Shown here: positions 26,844 to 35,747 of the stretch, piece by piece
Position numbering within the stretch: the stretch's first letter is position 1
Layout of the letters: each line of letters opens with the position of its first letter
Source: Brachybacterium sp. YJGR34
Lineage (GTDB): Bacteria; Actinomycetota; Actinomycetes; Actinomycetales; Dermabacteraceae
Reading direction: 5' to 3'
NCBI RefSeq assembly: GCF_003347015.1
Contig: NZ_PNFB01000026.1
Span: 1 to 46,792, forward strand
Length of the DNA: 46,792 nucleotides
The notes under the pieces: generated by a model
What the model was told of the DNA's origin: nothing
The model's input: only the letters and a program-made list of their open reading frames with translations
Database searches by the model: none
Made by a program: the position numbers and the translations under genes

Positions 26844-28016
26844 ATGACGGTCCTCGGAGAACGGCGCGGCGTGGCTGCGGAGCTCGCGCCCACGGCCCCC
26901 GTGCCGGACGGAGGGGCCTGGCGCCCGGAGCACGGTGCCGGCGATCGCCGCTTCGCCCAGGTGGGGCCGCTGACCCTCGAGAGCGGCGCGGTGCTCGAGG
27001 AGGTCACCCTGGCGTACGAGACCTGGGGGACCCTCGATGCGGACCGCGGCAACGCCGTCCTGGTCCTGCACGCGCTGACCGGCGACTCCCACGTCCTCGG
27101 CCCCGCCGGCCCCGCCCACCCCAGCCCCGGCTGGTGGGAGGAGATGGTGGGTCCCGGCCGTCCGATCGACACCGACCGTCACTTCGTCATCGCCCCGAAC
27201 GTGCTCGGCGGCTGCCAGGGCAGCACGGGCCCCAGCTCCCCGGCACCCGACGGCCGTCCGTGGGGCTCGCGCTTCCCCGCCGTCACCACCCGCGACCAGG
27301 TCGCTGCGGAGCGCCGTCTGCGCGAGGAGCTGAGGATCCCCGGATGGGCCCTGGTGATCGGCGGCTCGATGGGCGGGATGCGCGCCATCGAATGGGGCGT
27401 CACGCACCCCGACGAGGTCCGCCGCCTCGGCGTGATCGCGTCCTCCGCCCGCGCCACCGCGGACCAGATCGCCTGGAACAGCGCACAGATCGCCGCCATC
27501 GAGGTCGACCCCGGCTTCCACGGCGGGGACTACTACCACCTCCCCGCCGCGGAGGGACCCCATCTGGGCCTCGGCATCGCGCGCCGGATCGCGCACACCA
27601 CCTACCGCACGGCCGAGGAGCTCGAGACCCGGTTCGGCAACCGGCCCCAGGGCCGGGAGGATCCCCTGGACGGACAGGGCAGGCACCAGATCACCAGCTA
27701 CCTGGACCATCACGCCGCCAAGCTCGCCCGGCGCTTCGACGCGAACTCCTATCTCACCCTCGCGCGCTCCATGAGCACCCATGACGTGGGGCGGGGCCGC
27801 GGCGGCCTCGAGGCCGCCCTGGGGCGGGTGCGCGCCCGCACCCTGGTGGTCGCGATCGATTCGGACCGGCTCTTCCCGCCCGCGCTCGTCGACGAGATGG
27901 CCGAGCACATCGAACACGTCGACCGGCACCTGGCACGCTCACCGATCGGGCACGACGCCTTCCTCACCGCCCATCCGGGCCTCGCCGAGTGGATCAGTGA
28001 GCTCATGGATGGCTAA
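26844..28016 (+). CDS. metX: homoserine O-acetyltransferase
   Basis: 390-residue alpha/beta-hydrolase-fold enzyme that acetylates homoserine with acetyl-CoA, opening the methionine branch. Triad: S175 in GGSMGGM, D341 in DSDRLFPP, H370 in GHDAFL; the substrate blocks NVLGGCQGSTGPSS and HALTGDSH are intact. The Shine-Dalgarno AGGAAGGAG lies just before ATG 26844. metY is not in the window, so metX stands alone. Two genes upstream of sigA in the same orientation. Confidence 0.95.
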   Translation: MTVLGERRGVAAELAPTAPVPDGGAWRPEHGAGDRRFAQVGPLTLESGAVLEEVTLAYETWGTLDADRGNAVLVLHALTGDSHVLGPAGPAHPSPGWWEEMVGPGRPIDTDRHFVIAPNVLGGCQGSTGPSSPAPDGRPWGSRFPAVTTRDQVAAERRLREELRIPGWALVIGGSMGGMRAIEWGVTHPDEVRRLGVIASSARATADQIAWNSAQIAAIEVDPGFHGGDYYHLPAAEGPHLGLGIARRIAHTTYRTAEELETRFGNRPQGREDPLDGQGRHQITSYLDHHAAKLARRFDANSYLTLARSMSTHDVGRGRGGLEAALGRVRARTLVVAIDSDRLFPPALVDEMAEHIEHVDRHLARSPIGHDAFLTAHPGLAEWISELMDG

Positions 28017-28029
28017 GCTGGGCGGACGC

Positions 28030-28043
28030 GGCGCTTCGGCGCC
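28030..28043 (+). other. UUCG-tetraloop hairpin before the usp gene
   Basis: 5-bp GGCGC/GCGCC stem closed by TTCG, 14 bases after the metX stop. Could partly terminate metX transcription or stabilise the downstream mRNA; no T-run follows. Confidence 0.35.
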
Positions 28044-28085
28044 AACGATGCGCCGCCGTAGTCGCCGTGAAGAGGGAGAGGTCGC

Positions 28086-28490
28086 ATGACCATCGTCGTG
28101 GGGTACTCCCCGTCAGGACAGGGGGCCGCCGCCCTGAAGGCGGCCGCACGCTACGCCCGCCGCACCGGCGAGGGACTGATCATCGCCTCGCACCAGTACC
28201 GTGACCGGGACAAGGGGTTGTCCGCCGCCTCCGAGGACGAGGTGCTCGCCGCGCTCGCCGAGACCGGCAGCGAGCTCCCCGAGGTGACGGTCCACAGCTG
28301 CCCGGACCGCGACATCGGCGAGTTCGTGCTCGCGGTCGCGGAGGAGGCCGCGGCGAGCCTGGTGGTGATCGGCCTGCGCCGCAAGCCGCCGATCGGCAAG
28401 CTCAACCTCGGCGCCGGGGCGCGCCGGGTGGTGCTCGGCGCGCAGTGCCCCGTGCTCGCCGTCAAGGATGATCCTCGTCTCCCGGCCTGA
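28086..28490 (+). CDS. universal stress protein family (UspA)
   Basis: 134-residue single Usp domain. It begins TIVVGYSPSGQGAAALKAA, where the second strand-helix fits the fold, and ends with the nucleotide-binding pattern VIGLRRKPPIGKLNLGAGA...CPVLAVK (G-x2-..-G-x-G like ATP-binding Usps). GGGAGAGG precedes ATG 28086. It lies immediately upstream of the sigA promoter region, in the same direction; read-through into sigA is possible because I see no strong terminator in the gap. Confidence 0.9.
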   Translation: MTIVVGYSPSGQGAAALKAAARYARRTGEGLIIASHQYRDRDKGLSAASEDEVLAALAETGSELPEVTVHSCPDRDIGEFVLAVAEEAAASLVVIGLRRKPPIGKLNLGAGARRVVLGAQCPVLAVKDDPRLPA

Positions 28491-28517
28491 GATCGCGAGG
28501 ATCCGCTCCGGGGTGCC

Positions 28518-28548
28518 GGGAATAACCCCGCCGCACGGGCGTTATACT
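28518..28548 (+). promoter_or_regulatory. sigA promoter: TATACT -10 overlapping a SigR/SigH-type element
   Basis: TATACT at 28543-28548 is a near-consensus housekeeping -10. In the same place GGGAAT (28518-28523), a 17-nt spacer and GTTAT (28541-28545) match the SigR/SigH thiol-stress consensus (GGAAT, ~16-18 nt, GTT). Streptomyces hrdB has a SigR-dependent promoter, so dual control is plausible. Confidence 0.6.
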
Positions 28549-28569
28549 CGACAGGCTTGACGGCATCGC

Positions 28570-28682
28570 GCCTTCGCGCGCCGTGAAACCGGTGGGAACC
28601 GGATCGCAGCGCGGGAGCGGAACCCTCGAGCCGCGCCGAGATGACTGATCGCCCGAACGTGGCGGACCGCCCCTGTTCGGGC
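28570..28682 (+). other. structured 5' leader of sigA
   Basis: From a start near 28555 the leader is about 150 nt. It can form a CCGGT/ACCGG stem (GGGA loop) and, at 28651-28682, a perfect 8-bp stem (GCCCGAAC with GTTCGGGC) ending 11 bases before the Shine-Dalgarno, plus an upstream imperfect stem. No known riboswitch recognised. Confidence 0.4.
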
Positions 28683-28704
28683 CGCCGCCGGAAGAAGGAA
28701 CTCT

Positions 28705-30003
28705 GTGACCTCCTCCAAGACCGAGACCGCCCCCGCGGCGACGACCTCGACCCGCGCCACCGGCGCGTCCGCGGACGCCGCGGAGAGCTCCGAGGCCGTC
28801 CAGGCCGCGACCCCCGTCGAGAAGGACAAGACCACCGCGAAGAAGGCTGCTGCGAAGAAGGCGCCCGCCCGCAAGGCGGCGCCCAAGAAGACCGCTGCGA
28901 AGAAGGCCGTCGCCTCCACGGATGCCGAGCCGGAGGAGGTCGAGGAGACCGAGGAGACCGAGACCAAGAAGCCGGCCAGCGCCGACGACGACAAGGTCGA
29001 GGCCTCCGGCGGCTTCGTCTTCAACGCCGCCGAGGACGACGCTCCCGCGCAGCAGGTCGTCACCGCCGGCGCGACCGCGGACCCGGTCAAGGACTACCTC
29101 AAGCAGATCGGCAAGGTCGCTCTGCTCAACGCCGCCCAGGAGGTCGAGCTCGCCGAGCGGATCGAGGCCGGCCTCTACGCGGAGCAGATCCTCAAGCGCG
29201 ACGAGGAGAAGTACGTCGACACGGCCCGGGGCCGCCTGAACAAGGCCGGCCGCGAGCTGACGATGATCGCCGAGGACGGCCGCGCCGCCAAGGACCACCT
29301 GCTCGAGGCCAACCTGCGCCTGGTGGTCTCCCTCGCCAAGCGCTACACGGGCCGCGGCATGCTGTTCCTGGACCTGATCCAGGAGGGCAACCTCGGGCTG
29401 ATCCGCGCGGTGGAGAAGTTCGACTACGCCAAGGGCTACAAGTTCTCCACCTACGCCACCTGGTGGATCCGCCAGGCCATCACCCGCGCCATGGCGGACC
29501 AGGCCCGCACCATCCGCATCCCCGTGCACATGGTCGAGGTCATCAACAAGCTGGCCCGCGTCCAGCGCCAGATGCTCCAGGACCTGGGCCGCGAGCCCAC
29601 GCCGGAGGAGCTGGCCAAGGAGCTGGACATGACGCCCGAGAAGGTCGTCGAGGTCCAGAAGTACGGCCGCGAGCCGATCTCCCTGCACACCCCGCTGGGC
29701 GAGGACGGCGACAGCGAGTTCGGTGACCTCATCGAGGACTCGGAGGCCGTGGTCCCCGCGGATGCGGTGAGCTTCACCCTGCTGCAGGAGCAGCTGCACT
29801 CGGTGCTCGACACCCTCTCCGAGCGCGAGGCCGGTGTGGTCTCGATGCGCTTCGGCCTCGAGGACGGCCAGCCCAAGACCCTCGACGAGATCGGCAAGGT
29901 CTACGGCGTGACCCGCGAGCGGATCCGTCAGATCGAGTCCAAGACGATGTCGAAGCTGCGTCACCCCTCGCGCTCGCAGGTTCTGCGCGACTACCTGGAC
30001 TGA
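28705..30003 (+). CDS. sigA: RNA polymerase principal sigma factor
   Basis: 432-residue sigma-70 group 1 factor (RpoD/HrdB). Residues ~1-115 form a Lys/Ala/Glu-rich low-complexity tail with an alternating AAKK tract (~45-70); then region 1.2 ([11 protein letters not shown]), region 2 ([48 protein letters not shown]), region 3 and region 4 with the -35-binding helix ([21 protein letters not shown]). GTG start follows AGAAGGAA. The full region 2.4/4.2 motifs mark it as the essential housekeeping factor, not a paralogue. Confidence 0.98.
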   Translation: MTSSKTETAPAATTSTRATGASADAAESSEAVQAATPVEKDKTTAKKAAAKKAPARKAAPKKTAAKKAVASTDAEPEEVEETEETETKKPASADDDKVEASGGFVFNAAEDDAPAQQVVTAGATADPVKDYLKQIGKVALLNAAQEVELAERIEAGLYAEQILKRDEEKYVDTARGRLNKAGRELTMIAEDGRAAKDHLLEANLRLVVSLAKRYTGRGMLFLDLIQEGNLGLIRAVEKFDYAKGYKFSTYATWWIRQAITRAMADQARTIRIPVHMVEVINKLARVQRQMLQDLGREPTPEELAKELDMTPEKVVEVQKYGREPISLHTPLGEDGDSEFGDLIEDSEAVVPADAVSFTLLQEQLHSVLDTLSEREAGVVSMRFGLEDGQPKTLDEIGKVYGVTRERIRQIESKTMSKLRHPSRSQVLRDYLD

Positions 30004-30023
30004 GGCCGGAGGGCGGCATCGAG

Positions 30024-30608
30024 GTGACGACCCTGCACGACCGCGGCGCCGTACTCCCCACCCGGGAGGGCGGCGCCGCCGCGGTGGACGATGACCTGGC
30101 CGTGGTGCGCGTGGGACCCGAGGACTGGGAGCGGCACCGCGACCTGCGCCTGGCGATGCTGCGCGATGCCCCCGAGGCCTTCTGGGCGGACCCGGCGGAG
30201 GTCGCGCGGCGCAGCGAGGAGGAGTGGCGCGCGGAGCTCGCCGGGCCGCGCCTGCACCTCCAGGCCCGTCGAGCGCAGGAGGTGCTCGGCGGCATCGGGG
30301 TGCTCCCGGAGGGATACGTCCCGCAGGAGCCGATCCCCGAGGACCATGCGCACGTGGTCTCGATGTGGGTGACCCCCGCCGCCCGCGGCGGCGGGCTCTC
30401 GGCCCTCCTGATGCGGGCGGCCGCCGCGCTCGCCCTCGAGATCGGCCGGCCCCATCTCACCCTGGACGTGGATTCCGCGAACGCGCGGGCGCAGCGCAGC
30501 TACGTGCGCCTCGGGTTCGTCCCGACCGGACGCACCGACCCGCGCGAGGGCCACGTCACCTCGTGGGTGGAGTACCGCGCCGACGCCCGGGACCTGCTCG
30601 CCCGCTGA
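30024..30608 (+). CDS. GNAT family N-acetyltransferase
   Basis: 194-residue acetyltransferase: acceptor-binding N-terminal half (RHRDLRLAMLRDAPEAFW), motif A VTPAARGGGLSALL for acetyl-CoA pyrophosphate, and motif B NARAQRSYVRLGFVPTG. The RLAMLRDAPEAF block is common in GNATs of unknown substrate from actinobacteria. GGAGGG precedes the GTG by about ten bases; only 20 bases separate it from sigA, so it is probably co-transcribed. Substrate unknown. Confidence 0.88.
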   Translation: MTTLHDRGAVLPTREGGAAAVDDDLAVVRVGPEDWERHRDLRLAMLRDAPEAFWADPAEVARRSEEEWRAELAGPRLHLQARRAQEVLGGIGVLPEGYVPQEPIPEDHAHVVSMWVTPAARGGGLSALLMRAAAALALEIGRPHLTLDVDSANARAQRSYVRLGFVPTGRTDPREGHVTSWVEYRADARDLLAR

Positions 30609-30722
30609 GCTGCACCGGGTGGTCGCCACTCGCGCACCGAGCCTCACCGGTTCGTCGCCATCAGGAGCGCGACGATCGAGAGATCCGCGCCCTCCGACCG
30701 CGACGGCCAGGACCGAGAAAAG

Positions 30723-30773
30723 AGGTGCGGCTCTGAACCGGATCCGGGGGCCGGATGGTTCAGAACCGCACCT
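30723..30773. terminator. bidirectional terminator after sigA-GNAT
   Basis: 17-nt arms (30723-30739 and 30757-30773) with a single G-U wobble, extended inside by a nested ATCCGG/CCGGAT stem. Flanked by AAAA on the left and TTCTTC on the right, so it has U-tracts in both directions, matching its place between convergent genes. Confidence 0.85.
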
Positions 30774-30809
30774 TCTTCGCTGGTGAGGGGCCGCGGGGCC
30801 GGGGAGGGG

Positions 30810-31028
30810 TCAGTCCTCGACGGGCTCCGGCTTGGCGTGCAGACGCTCGGTCTCGTCGATGACCTCGGAGGCGACGGTGCTGAGCGCGTCCTGGTGAGCG
30901 CGGGCGTGGTGGGCGCAGAACATCAGCTCGCCGCCCGCTTCCAGGAGCACCTGGACGTACGCCTGGGCGCCGCAGCGGTCGCAGCGGTCGTGTGCCGTGA
31001 GCCGGGGTGCTTCAAGAGTCAGGTTCAT
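30810..31028 (-). CDS. DUF7455 small zinc-ribbon-like protein
   Basis: 72 residues with a CxxC pair in DRCDRCGAQ and a second CxxH in FCAHHARAH, giving a likely four-ligand zinc site, and an acidic helical C-terminus. Homologues are found beside sigA/hrdB and gyrB/parE in many actinobacteria; role unknown. ATG 31028 has only a weak upstream AGAAAGA. Separated from parE by a divergent intergenic region of 129 bases. Confidence 0.85.
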   Translation of the reverse strand: MNLTLEAPRLTAHDRCDRCGAQAYVQVLLEAGGELMFCAHHARAHQDALSTVASEVIDETERLHAKPEPVED

Positions 31029-31144
31029 GGAGTCTTTCTAGCATCCGAGCGGACCGCCCCGCAGTGACGAGCGCCCTGGTTCGCTGGGGGCGCAACGGAG
31101 ATGTGAGCGGCGACCCAATGCCGGGCCGCGGGCCCGCGGACCCG

Positions 31145-31150
31145 TAGGAT
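31145..31150 (+). promoter_or_regulatory. -10 box, leaderless parE
   Basis: TAGGAT, seven bases before the GTG at 31158; no ribosome binding site between. Confidence 0.5.
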
Positions 31151-31157
31151 CGGCAGG

Positions 31158-33275
31158 GTGTCCACCACTCCCGCTGCGAAGAAGTCCGCCTACGACGCCC
31201 GCAACCTCCAGGTCCTCGAAGGGCTGGAGGCCGTGCGCAAGCGTCCCGGGATGTACATCGGTTCCACCGACTCCCGGGGCCTCATGCACTGCCTCTGGGA
31301 GATCCTCGACAATGCGGTCGACGAGGCCCTGGGCGGTCACGGCACGTCGATCTCCGTGATCCTGCACCCCGATCACTCCGTCGAGGTCCGCGACACCGGC
31401 CGCGGCGTCCCCGTGGACGTCGAGCCCCGCACCGGCCTCACCGGTGTCGAGGTGGTCTACACCAAGCTCCACGCCGGCGGGAAGTTCGGCGGCGGCTCGT
31501 ACGCCGCCTCCGGAGGCCTCCACGGGGTCGGCGCGAGCGTCGTCAACGCCCTCTCCGGGCGGCTCGACGTGGAGGTCGACCGCGCCGGGAAGACCTACGC
31601 GATGAGCTTCCGCCGCGGCGCCCCCGGTGTCTTCGCGGACACCGACGGGCCGGATCCCGACTCGCCCTTCACCCCGGCCTCCGGCCCGGCGGAGCTGCGC
31701 GTGGTGGGCAAGGCCAAGCGCGGCGTGACCGGCACCCGGGTGCGCTACTGGGCGGATCCGCAGATCTTCGTCAGGGGCTCCCACTTCTCGCTGGACGACC
31801 TCACGCGGCGCTCCCGCCAGACCGCCTTCCTCGTCCCCGGCCTCGAGCTCTCGGTGACCGACCACCGCCCCGAGGCCTCGCCGGACCAGCCCGCCACCCG
31901 CACCTACAAGTACGACGGCGGCATCAGCGAGTTCGTCGAGTACCTGGCCCAGGACCAGCGGATCACAGACATCATCCGCCTTCAGGGCTCCGGCGAGTAC
32001 ACCGAGACCATCCCGGTGCTCGACGAGAAGGGCCACATGGTCTCGACCGATGTCGAGCGCACCTGCGAGGTCGACATCGCTCTGCGCTGGGGCGCGGACT
32101 TCGATTCCACGCTGCGCTCCTTCGTGAACATCGTCGCCACGCCCAAGGGCGGCACCCACATGTCCGGCTTCGAGCAGGCCCTGGTCAAGACCCTGCGCAA
32201 GCAGGTCGAGAACCAGGCGCGGCGCGTGAAGTTCAACGCCAAGAACGAGAAGGTCGAGAAGGACGACACGCTCGCCGGTCTCACCGCGGTGATCAGCGTC
32301 CGGATCGACGAGCCGCAGTTCGAGGGGCAGACCAAGGAGGTGCTGGGCACCCCCGCGATCCGCGCGATCGTCTCGCGCGTGGTCGAGGAGCGGCTCACGG
32401 CCTTCCTGACCTCCACGAAGAAGGGGGAGAAGGAGCAGGCCGCCCTGGTCATCGACAAGGTGGTCTCCGAGATGCGCGCTCGCATCGCCGCGCGCATGCA
32501 CAAGGAGGTCTCCCGCCGGAAGAACGCCCTGGAGTCCTCGACGATGCCCACCAAGCTCGCCGACTGCCGCACCCAGGACGTGGAGCGCTCTGAGCTGTTC
32601 CTCGTCGAGGGCGACAGCGCGCTGGGCACGGCCAAGAACGCCCGCTCCTCGGAGTTCCAGGCGCTGCTGCCCCTGCGCGGCAAGATCCTCAACGTGCAGA
32701 AGGCCTCGGTCACGGACATGCTGCGCAATGCCGAGTGCGCCGCGATCATCCAGGTGATCGGGGCCGGCTCCGGCCGGACCTTCGATCTCGAGGCGGCGCG
32801 CTACGGCAAGATCATCATGATGACCGACGCCGACGTGGACGGCGCCCACATCCGCACGCTGATGCTGACGCTCTTCTACCGCTACATGCGCCCCCTGGTC
32901 GAGGCCGGGCGGGTCTATGCCGCCGTGCCCCCGCTGCACCGCGTCGAGATCATCCACGGCGGAGCGAAGAAGAACGAGTTCGTGTACACCTATTCCGAGG
33001 CGGAGCTGAACGCGCTGCTGAAGAAGCTCGAGCGGCGGGGCAAGCGGTACAAGGAGCCGATCCAGCGCTACAAGGGCCTGGGGGAGATGGACGCGGACCA
33101 GCTCGCGGACACCACCATGGATCCGGGCCACCGCACGCTGCGCCGTGTGCGCATCGAGGATGCGGAGGCCGCGAGCGCCGTGTTCGAGCTCCTGATGGGC
33201 TCCGAGGTCGCGCCCCGCAAGCAGTTCATCATCGAAGGAGCCGAGGAGCTCGACCTGGAGAGGATCGACGCATGA
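31158..33275 (+). CDS. parE: DNA topoisomerase IV subunit B
   Basis: 705-residue type IIA topoisomerase ATPase/TOPRIM subunit. GHKL ATP-binding motifs [18 protein letters not shown] and [15 protein letters not shown] are at the N-terminus; the TOPRIM Mg site has EGDSALG and DADVDGAH. I choose ParE over GyrB because its partner at 37804-40260 is ParC-like and this second type II pair sits near sigA, as gyrB2/gyrA2 do in Streptomyces; GyrB would normally be at the origin next to recF. Decatenates replicated chromosomes. Its stop overlaps hisF by four bases. Confidence 0.88.
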   Translation: MSTTPAAKKSAYDARNLQVLEGLEAVRKRPGMYIGSTDSRGLMHCLWEILDNAVDEALGGHGTSISVILHPDHSVEVRDTGRGVPVDVEPRTGLTGVEVVYTKLHAGGKFGGGSYAASGGLHGVGASVVNALSGRLDVEVDRAGKTYAMSFRRGAPGVFADTDGPDPDSPFTPASGPAELRVVGKAKRGVTGTRVRYWADPQIFVRGSHFSLDDLTRRSRQTAFLVPGLELSVTDHRPEASPDQPATRTYKYDGGISEFVEYLAQDQRITDIIRLQGSGEYTETIPVLDEKGHMVSTDVERTCEVDIALRWGADFDSTLRSFVNIVATPKGGTHMSGFEQALVKTLRKQVENQARRVKFNAKNEKVEKDDTLAGLTAVISVRIDEPQFEGQTKEVLGTPAIRAIVSRVVEERLTAFLTSTKKGEKEQAALVIDKVVSEMRARIAARMHKEVSRRKNALESSTMPTKLADCRTQDVERSELFLVEGDSALGTAKNARSSEFQALLPLRGKILNVQKASVTDMLRNAECAAIIQVIGAGSGRTFDLEAARYGKIIMMTDADVDGAHIRTLMLTLFYRYMRPLVEAGRVYAAVPPLHRVEIIHGGAKKNEFVYTYSEAELNALLKKLERRGKRYKEPIQRYKGLGEMDADQLADTTMDPGHRTLRRVRIEDAEAASAVFELLMGSEVAPRKQFIIEGAEELDLERIDA

Positions 33276-34057
33276 GTGTCGCCGTCCGTGTGATCCCGTG
33301 CCTGGACGTCGACGCCGGGCGCGTCGTCAAGGGCGTCAACTTCAAGGACCTCCGCGATGCGGGCGACCCCGTGGAGCTCGCGGAGCGCTACGGCCTCGAG
33401 GGCGCGGACGAGCTCACCTTCCTCGACGTCACCGCCTCCTCCGGGGGGCGCGAGACCATGGTCGACGTGGTCCGCGCCGCGGCGGAGCAGATCTTCATCC
33501 CGCTCACCGTCGGCGGCGGCGTCCGGAGTCCTCAGGATGTGGATCAGCTGCTGCGCGCCGGGGCGGACAAGTGCGGCGTGAACACCGCCGCGATCGCGCG
33601 GCCCGAGCTCATCTCCGAGATCGCCCGGCGCTTCGGCAACCAGGTGCTGGTGCTCTCGATCGACGCCCGCCGCGTCACCGGGGACACCCCCGAGGGCACC
33701 GCCCGCTCCGGCTCCGGCATCGAGGTCACCACGCACGGCGGCCGGCGCGGCACGGGGATCGACGCGATCGAGTGGATCCGCGAGGTGACCGATCGCGGCG
33801 CCGGCGAGATCCTGCTGAACTCGATGGACGCCGACGGCACCGAGCAGGGCTTCGACCTCGAGCTGATCCGTCGGGCGCGGGAGGCGACCACCCTCCCCCT
33901 GATCGCCTCCGGCGGCGCCGGTGCGCCCGAGCACTTCGCGCCCGCGGTGCACGCCGGGGCCGACGCGGTGCTCGCCGCGAGCGTCTTCCACTTCGGGCAG
34001 ATGACGATCGACACGGTCAAGGCGGCGATGGCGGCCGACGGGATCACCGTGCGGTGA
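33272..34057 (+). CDS. hisF: imidazole glycerol phosphate synthase subunit HisF
   Basis: 261-residue (beta-alpha)8 cyclase: forms imidazole-glycerol phosphate and AICAR with ammonia from HisH. Catalytic aspartates are in [14 protein letters not shown] (D12) and SIDARRV (D131). Length and motifs are complete, including the phosphate loops (VGGGVRS, ASGGAG). ATG overlaps the parE stop (ATGA) with GGAGAGG upstream, so translation is coupled to parE. No hisH, hisA or other his gene is nearby, which is unusual. Confidence 0.96.
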   Translation: MSVAVRVIPCLDVDAGRVVKGVNFKDLRDAGDPVELAERYGLEGADELTFLDVTASSGGRETMVDVVRAAAEQIFIPLTVGGGVRSPQDVDQLLRAGADKCGVNTAAIARPELISEIARRFGNQVLVLSIDARRVTGDTPEGTARSGSGIEVTTHGGRRGTGIDAIEWIREVTDRGAGEILLNSMDADGTEQGFDLELIRRAREATTLPLIASGGAGAPEHFAPAVHAGADAVLAASVFHFGQMTIDTVKAAMAADGITVR

Positions 34058-34947
34058 CCGCGCCCCTGGCGGTCGCCCCGCGTTCTCCCGGCACGGGCGG
34101 TGCGGGGCACCGGCGGCTCGCGGTCCTCGCCCTCGCGGCGCTGCTGGTGCTCGCCCCGGCCACCGGATGGCTGCTGTGGGACAACCGTCGGCTGGACGTG
34201 ACGACCTACGAGGTCACCGTCGCCGATCTGCCGCCGTCGGCCGACGGGCTGCGCATCGCGCAGCTCTCCGATCTGCACTCCGCCTCCTTCGGGACCTTCC
34301 CCGAGCGTCTGGTGGACGACGTGCGCAGCGCCCGCCCGGATCTCATCGCCCTCAGCGGTGATCTCATCGACCACCGCACCACCGATCTCGGCGGCGTGCT
34401 GGACATCGTGTCCGCCCTGCAGAAGATCGCTCCGTGCTACGTGGTGCTCGGCAACCACGAGGCCGCCTCCCCGCTGCAGGCGGAGCTGATCGACGCACTC
34501 GAGGACCGCGGGGCGGTGGTGCTGCGCGACGAGGCCCGCACCGTCCGCGCGGGCGGCACCGAGCTCACGATCGCGGGGCTGGACGATCCGCAGGTCGCCT
34601 CGTGGGGTGCCGAGCGCTCTCCTCGCAGCGTGCTGGGCGGGATGGACCTGCCTCCGGGCGTCCCCACGATCCTGCTCGCACATCGCCCGGAGCTGCTGGA
34701 GTCCTACAGCGGCAGGGGGATCGACCTGGTGCTGTCGGGCCATGCCCACGGCGGGCAGGTGCGGCTGCCGCTGCTGGGCGGGGTGTTCGCGCCGCACCAG
34801 GGGATTTTCCCGGAGCTCACCGAGGGCGTGCACGTGCGGGGGGACACCACGATGGTGATCAGCCGAGGCCTCGGGAACAGCGTGGCGGGGGTGCGGGTGA
34901 ACAATCCCCGCGAGCTGGTCCTCGTGGACCTGCGCGCCGGTGTCTGA
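34054..34947 (+). CDS. membrane-anchored metallophosphoesterase
   Basis: 297-residue calcineurin-like phosphoesterase. A membrane helix at ~22-43 puts the catalytic domain outside the membrane. Dinuclear metal motifs in order: SDLH (D73, H75), SGDLID (D103), GNHE (N134, H135), an AHRPE His and GHAHGGQ. The arrangement resembles YkuE-type phosphodiesterases/UDP-2,3-diacylglucosamine hydrolase-like enzymes; substrate unknown. GTG overlaps the hisF stop (GTGA). Confidence 0.9.
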   Translation: MTAPLAVAPRSPGTGGAGHRRLAVLALAALLVLAPATGWLLWDNRRLDVTTYEVTVADLPPSADGLRIAQLSDLHSASFGTFPERLVDDVRSARPDLIALSGDLIDHRTTDLGGVLDIVSALQKIAPCYVVLGNHEAASPLQAELIDALEDRGAVVLRDEARTVRAGGTELTIAGLDDPQVASWGAERSPRSVLGGMDLPPGVPTILLAHRPELLESYSGRGIDLVLSGHAHGGQVRLPLLGGVFAPHQGIFPELTEGVHVRGDTTMVISRGLGNSVAGVRVNNPRELVLVDLRAGV

Positions 34948-34959
34948 GCGTCGGGGAGC

Positions 34960-35196
34960 TCACAGCAGGGTCGACAGCCCCGCGCCCCACAGGACGCGCA
35001 GCTCGTGGGCACCCTGTTCACGGCGAACACGGGCGGCCTCCTGCTCGCGCCGGGCCTGACGCAGCGCCCGCCGGCGCCCTGGTCCGGGACGCCGCACAGG
35101 AGCCGAGGGGACCCGGCCGGCAGGGCGGGGGCTCTCGTCGTGGCGCGTGGAGAGGGTGAGGGGAGGTCGGGGGTCGGGGGCGGTCTCGAGCGACAT
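34960..35196 (-). CDS. small basic hypothetical protein
   Basis: 78 residues, Arg-rich (a helical RRALRQARREQEAARVRREQ stretch is central) ending in a hydrophobic LWGAGLSTLL. Reasons to accept it: a strong Shine-Dalgarno GAGGAG six bases before ATG 35196, third-position GC bias, and a minus-strand location convergent with the phosphoesterase. The overlapping frame starting at 35308 lacks a ribosome binding site. No family recognised. May be a nucleic-acid-binding or membrane-associated peptide. Confidence 0.55.
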   Translation of the reverse strand: MSLETAPDPRPPLTLSTRHDESPRPAGRVPSAPVRRPGPGRRRALRQARREQEAARVRREQGAHELRVLWGAGLSTLL

Positions 35197-35396
35197 GGTC
35201 GTCTCCTCGTGAGGGGTGTGGGATCAAGGATTCCCGCGAGGGCGGACTGGATCTGTCCGCGAAGAACGGCAGGGCAGCGGGACGCTTGCGCTCAGCGCGC
35301 AGCGTCATGGAGCAGGAGGAGCCGGGTGATGTCCCGGCGGGGGAGCGGTCGAGCGGGGGCGGGGCGTCAGCGGGCGGCGCCCGGCCCGGGTGGGGC

Positions 35397-35483
35397 TCAG
35401 CCGCCGATCGGTGGGACGTCCTCGCTGCCGACGGCCCGGGCCGGTGGGGCCGGGGCCTGGAGCGGGATCGTCGTCGTGGTCAT
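35397..35483 (-). CDS. possible 28-residue peptide
   Basis: Short frame MTTTTIPLQAP... ending GSEDVPPIGG, on the same strand as and 200 bases upstream of the 78-residue gene. Four Thr codons follow the start and the end is Pro/Gly-rich. No strong Shine-Dalgarno (GGTGG about ten bases upstream). Could be a leader peptide or a small secreted/regulatory peptide, or chance. The rest of 35197-35747 looks non-coding; a TTTATT and a GTGGA-GCG-TCCAC inverted repeat (35507-35519) lie just upstream. Confidence 0.25.
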   Translation of the reverse strand: MTTTTIPLQAPAPPARAVGSEDVPPIGG

Positions 35484-35506
35484 GGCCCCAGTCCACCACC
35501 CCTGAT

Positions 35507-35519
35507 GTGGAGCGTCCAC
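35507..35519. repeat. short inverted repeat upstream of the small genes
   Basis: GTGGA-GCG-TCCAC, with a second GTCCACC copy at 35491-35497. Candidate operator or weak hairpin in the 5' region of the minus-strand small genes. Confidence 0.3.
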
Positions 35520-35747
35520 CGAATAAACCCCGAGGTCGATGAGCCGCGGCCGAGGGACGGGCGGCGCGCTGCGGCGGGCGATCGGATCGCGGGCGCGGCG
35601 AACGGGGCCTCGCAGCCGCCCGCACCCGCGACGGGGGAGCGCCGCGTCAGCGACGAGGGAGCTCGGAGGCGCAACGGAGCGCAGAGGGGGAGGGGTGCGC
35701 CGTCCCGGGCCGGTCCGCGAGCCGGCCGGGAGCGCGGCCGGACCCGC

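Noticed and set aside
28641..29726. Frame starting at ATG 28641 and overlapping sigA.
   Set aside because: Out of frame with sigA, no Shine-Dalgarno, low-complexity Arg/Gly composition.
35397..35483. Threonine/isoleucine attenuator leader peptide.
   Set aside because: No thr, ilv or other biosynthetic gene downstream and no terminator/antiterminator pair seen; kept only as a low-confidence peptide.
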